A stretch of DNA of 64,000 nucleotides from Geosiphon pyriformis. Its lineage: Eukaryota; Glomeromycota; Glomeromycetes; Archaeosporales; Geosiphonaceae. This document shows positions 60,122 to 64,000 of this stretch, piece by piece; positions within the stretch are counted from its first letter, which is position 1; each line of letters starts with the position of its first letter. The stretch spans positions 62,001 through 126,000 of the forward strand of contig JAAOMT010000483.1 in NCBI GenBank assembly GCA_016748015.1. The letters run 5' to 3'. The position numbers and the translations under genes are program-made. The notes beneath the pieces are model-generated. The model saw only the letters and a list, made by a program, of their open reading frames with translations, had not been told where the DNA came from and searched no databases.

Positions 60122-63100
60122 TTAAGTGTTCAAGTTGGGAGGTTGTTTAATGTCAACTATTGGTTCTAAATTCCGGGGAATATCTTCGGGATTAATTAAA
60201 GGGAAATGTGTGCCAATTTGTGGAATTAATGGTTCAGGATTGTTTCTGGAATTATAGTGTTTCAAACGATCTCCATGTGCAGCTTTTACTAGGATTTTGT
60301 TATCAAGTCTTAGCTTGTATAATCCGTTGCCTAGAATTTTATGGATTAAGAATGGTCCATCCCATTTATTTTCAAATTTTTCACTCCATTGTTTTTCAGC
60401 TTTAGTTTTGTGTAAGAGAACTTTATTTCCAACTTTAAATTTGTTGGTAATAGATAGTAATTTGTTGTCATGTCTTTCTTTTTGTTGAGCTTAAAAATGT
60501 TCAATATGAGTTGCTGTTATTTGTCGTTTTCCTTCCAATGTGCTAAGCAGAGTATAGGCTCTTCATTGTAGTGTTTTCTGAAAATTGTTTTTATTGATTG
60601 GTTGTGCTGGGTATGTTTCCACTGTGAAACTAATTGGTAATGTTGCTGTTCTTTCATAAGTTAAATCAAATAGTATGTGTTTTGTGGTATCTTGTTTTAG
60701 TGTTTTATATACTAGTAACACTGATAGAATAAAGATATCCCACTCTTGCTCAAAATTGGTTGAGACTTTGGCTAATGACTCACACAATGTTTTGTTAAAA
60801 CATTCCACAAGTCTATTTGTTTATGGATGGTAGGGCGAAGACAGAGGTCTTTTGATATTGAATCATTCGCAAATTTCTTGTATTAGGTTGTTCACAAAGT
60901 GTGTTCTCTGATCAGATAAAAGTTTAATTGGACATCTGTGTCTACAAATGATGTCTTCATAGATGAAATTTGCTACTGATTTCGCATCTGCTCATTGAAT
61001 GGCTCTGGCTTCAGGCCATTTAGTAAGATAGTCTACAGCTACTGCAATATAATGGTTTCCTTGAGTGGTAATAGATAGTGGTCCGACTAAATTGATACCA
61101 ACTCAGTCGAAAGGTTGTTCCACTTTGATTAGATTTAATAGTTCAGTAGGGCATGTTCCTCCTCTTCTTTGACAACTATCACAAGATTTGACATATTCGT
61201 GAATGTTTTTTTTTATTCGAGGCCAAAAGTAGTATTCTAGTGTTCTTTAAGTGGTGCTGTCTTTTCCAAAGTGTGTTAATGAAGGATCTGAATGCATGTT
61301 GTATAATATAGTCATTTTTTTCTGTTCTTGTATTAATCTAAGTGGTTTGTCTGGGTTTTTGAAATTTTGATGATAAATAATGTTGTTGTGTAGAAAATAT
61401 TGTTTGGCTTGTTGTTGTAGTTGATGTTTTTCATCTGGAGACCAATCTGTTGGGATTGTTAATGTTTCTAAATATTGTTTAAGATTGTTGTAGTTTTCCG
61501 AATTCATTGTTTGTTGGCTGTTTTGGTTGGTTAAGTTGAGTGTTGGTTTTTGTGTTTTCTAATTTTGTCTCATTCTGGAGAGACAGTCAACATTGGTGTG
61601 GAGTTTTCCTGGTTTGTGATGTACTATGTATTGATAGTTTACTAGAAATCTTATCCATTGGATTTGTTTTGCATTCAGCTGAGTATTTTTGTTCTGAAGC
61701 CATTTAAGTCCAATATTATCAGTGATAATATCGAATTCTTTAGGCCTGAGATAAAGGTTGAAGTAGTGTAGGGCCCAAATTATGGCTGCTGTTTCTAGTT
61801 CTGTAACAAGATAGTTTTTCTCGGCTGGTTTTAATGTTCTGCTAGCATAAGTGATTATTTGCTCATTTCCATTGTCATCTAATTGTGATAAGATGGCACC
61901 AAAGGCAGTATAAGAGGCATCTGTTGCTAATCGGAATTGGTTGCTAAAATCTGGGTAGGTGAGAATTGGAGCTGTCGTTGGTTTTTCTTTGAGGATTTCA
62001 AATGCATTTTGGCATTCAGCAGTCCATTTGTATTTGACATTTTTGGTGGTAAGCTGGTTAAGAAGTTTTGTGATTTCTGAGAATCCTTTAATAAACTTCC
62101 GATAGTAGGAGGCTAACCCTACGAATTCTCTTAGTTCTGTAGTGTTTTGAGGAGTTTTGAAGTTTTTAACAGTGCTGATTTTTCCAGAGTCTGGTTTGAT
62201 TCTATCTTTATTAATAATATGACCAAGGAAGGCCAAGCTTGTTTTTCCAAAGTAGCATTTTTCAATGTTAAGTTTTAGTCCTGCTTTTTGTAATCATTGA
62301 AAAACTTTTCACAGATGTTTTAAGTATAATTCGAACAATAGAGAATAAACATCAGTATTGTCAAGATAAATGACTATTGACTTCCAAAGGAGCCCTTGGT
62401 ACACAACATCCATTAATTTCTAAAACATTGTTGATGCATTACATAATCCGAAGAGCATTACATTGAACTCGTAATTTCCACTTTGAGTGGTGAATGCTGT
62501 TTTGAGGCAATCTTTGAGATCCATAGCAACTTGCCAGTAACCGCTTTCTAAATCTAGTGTTGAAAAGTATTTGGATTTTCCAAGAGCATCTAACATGTCA
62601 TTAATTCGGGGAAGGAGGTAGGCATCTCCAATTGTAACATTATTAAGTTGTTGATAGTCAACACAAAATTGTATCTTTCCATTTTTCTTATTAACTAGCA
62701 CTACAGATGAAGCCCAAGGACTTATGGAGAGTTGGATGAACCCATTGTTAAGCATTTGTTGTACTTCTTCTCGGATAAATTGGTGGCTTTTTGGAGCAAC
62801 TCGATATGCTTGTTGTCTTCTTGGTTTGGCATCTCTTGTATAAATTTGGTGTTGGACCAAATTGGTTTTTTCTAAGTTATTGTTGTTTTCAGCAAAGATA
62901 TCAGCAAATTCTGCAATTAGCTCTTTGAGCTGGTTTTGTTGTTGTGGTTCAAGTTGTCTCATGTTGATTCGAGATAGTTTTTCTATAACAACATGGTAGT
63001 TTTTAAAGCTAGGGTTTGGGTTGATTTTTGGTAGTAAATGTCTAATAATTTCTGAAAAATTGGGAACTGTCTGGAGTAGTTCTTGTTGAAAGATGTTACT

Positions 63101-64000
63101 GTGAATGACTCCAATTTTTAAATTATTTAATAGAACTATGGGGTAATTGTTGGAATTGTAAAAAGTAACTCAGACTTTCTTTGTTCCTTCTGGAATATAA
63201 ATGTTTGGGATTGAAATATTATGTTCCAAGCAGACTTGTTTATTGGACTCAAAAATTTGTTGTGTGGTTGTTGGCTTTGGGCAGATGTAGATTTCTGGAT
63301 GTTCTCAAAAAAGTGAGATGATAATTGGTTGTGGAAGTCTGAGAATCTGGTGGGATTTGTTTTGTGTGTTAAAAGCTATATTAACTGGAACTGTGAATCG
63401 TCCAGTTGAACCAAAACCTTGGGTTCCTCTATCACTTTTTCCTAATTGTTCTCTTTGATTGACTAGTTGCAAACCTGAAATGTTGATTAAAGGTAGGTAA
63501 ATAGCTTGGGCAATTTTTTCAGCATGGTCGATCTTAAATGGTTTGTCAGTTTCATTTTGAAGTATTACTGTAATGTTTCCAGTATATCTAGCATCAATTA
63601 TTCCTCCTCTGACATTAATTCTTTTGCTTGTCAGAGAAAACTGGAAGGCGATTTGAACCATTGCTCCTGGCAGGATTTCAAGTGCAATTTTGAGATTGAT
63701 TTTTGTGAGAGATTTGGGTTTGAAAACAAGAGTATTCTTGTCTGGATATTTTAGGTCATATCTAGCATCAATTTTATGTGTTTTTTCGGGTTTTATTCCT
63801 TGTCCATTGTTGTTAAAGTATTTGAGTTATAAGGCAGACTGACTTTCGATAAGATAGATGGGTGTTGTTTCAATTTCTTCTGTTGCTTCAGATTCTCCAA
63901 ATTCAATTTCGTTTTCATCGTTTTTATTGGGCAAGGGAATGCTAAGAGCATAGCATTTAGGACACCATTGCTCATTGCAGGGTATTATGCATTCTTCACA
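60122..64000 (-). pseudogene. Gypsy pol polyprotein: Zn finger, dUTPase, RT, RNase H, integrase
   Basis: One frame runs from beyond 64,000 to TAA at 60,122, with several in-frame stops. CEECIIPCNEQWCPKCY (63,998-63,948) is a CxxC pair motif. dUTPase: YDLKYP, GGIIDARYTGNI (motif 3 with Asp and Tyr), AEKIAQAIY and RGTQGFGSTG (motif 5). A linker of about 115 codons has no Asp-Ser/Thr-Gly, so the protease must be upstream. RT: SISPWASSVVLVNKKNG, FCVDYQQLN, FSTLDLESGYWQV, and YLDN at 62,357-62,368 instead of YxDD. RNase H: FRLATDASYTAFGAIL, ELETAAIIWAL, ITDN. Integrase: WVGINLVGPL-like region with stop and Asn at the first Asp, LLSDQ, LVECFNKTL with the Glu, then a C-terminal WDGPFLIHKILGNGLYKL (GPY/F-type) module near 60,340. 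Confidence 0.85.
63300..63810 (-). other. dUTPase domain inside Gypsy pol
   Basis: dUTPase hydrolyses dUTP to dUMP and keeps uracil out of newly made DNA. Here it lies between a CxxC segment and RT. Motif 1 (DARYDLKYP), motif 3 (GGIIDARYTGNI), motif 4 (HAEKIAQAIY) and motif 5 (RGTQGFGSTG) are recognisable; motif 2 (TSKR) is weak. An in-frame TAA lies upstream near 63,827. The same module is seen in eroded form at about 2,030-2,510. Confidence 0.75.

Larger units (their letters stand above)
58370..64000 (-). mobile_element. Ty3/Gypsy retrotransposon with dUTPase, runs off the window
   Basis: On the minus strand the order is: zinc-finger segment and dUTPase (63,998-63,300), RT (about 62,960-62,250), RNase H (about 62,236-61,559), integrase (about 61,507-60,122), an extra ORF (59,999-59,280), polypurine tract, 3' LTR (59,311-58,370). 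RT before integrase is the Ty3/Gypsy order. Gag and the 5' LTR are beyond 64,000. Stops in pol and substitutions in RT and integrase active sites show this copy is dead, but it is far less eroded than its relatives at 245-2,594 and 7,018-8,408. Confidence 0.9.

Noticed and set aside
62962-63300. Linker between dUTPase and RT as an aspartic protease
   Set aside because: No Asp-Ser/Thr-Gly motif is present, so the protease is probably upstream of the window edge.

Overview
The window is nuclear DNA of an AT-rich fungus. Intron-rich genes with GT-AG introns of about 45-120 bp encode ATG7, a Spo14-type phospholipase D, a Nop15-type RRM protein, a Dsf2-like Sel1 protein and bacterial-type uracil-salvage enzymes. 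They sit beside decayed LINE and Ty3/Gypsy elements. The LINE protein families are ones I remember as abundant in arbuscular mycorrhizal fungi (Glomeromycotina, Rhizophagus-like). That placement is inference from memory, not a search.

Layout: 1-18,980 is a nested transposon graveyard. It holds LTR pieces of one family (1-244, 2,595-5,660, 6,231-6,947), an eroded Gypsy interior with a dUTPase (245-2,594), an ORF1-only LINE inserted inside an LTR (3,046-5,341), an eroded Gypsy pol (7,018-8,408), a near full-length LINE (8,409-15,143), an eroded Gypsy LTR (about 15,305-16,228), an eroded antisense LINE (about 16,230-17,825) and a (TAA)n tract. 19,004-50,781 is a gene island with no intact transposon: a SpoU rRNA methyltransferase, a USP35/38-type deubiquitinase, acireductone dioxygenase, a NUDT19-like Nudix hydrolase, uracil phosphoribosyltransferase, SRP19, a Nop15-like RRM protein, a URC1/urg1-type GTP cyclohydrolase II-like protein, glutaryl-CoA dehydrogenase, phospholipase D, an unknown acidic protein, a Sel1-repeat protein and ATG7. 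A TnpB/Fanzor-like relic lies at 43,227-43,530. 50,782-52,448 is AT-rich and empty. 52,449-58,365 is a second LINE, cut at its 3' end by a Ty3/Gypsy element on the minus strand (58,370 to beyond 64,000) that carries a dUTPase and an extra ORF after integrase.

How the parts work together: most host genes are housekeeping. Two of them, UPRT and the GTP cyclohydrolase II-like gene, belong to the fungal URC/urg uracil-degradation set and lie 3 kb apart. Exon models were checked by hand: coding lengths are multiples of three and splice sites are GT-AG for every complete gene. The transposons share one decay pattern, GC to AT transitions. These remove arginine, glutamine and tryptophan codons and change the second catalytic Asp of the reverse transcriptases to Asn in three separate elements. 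No tRNA, rRNA or CRISPR array was seen.
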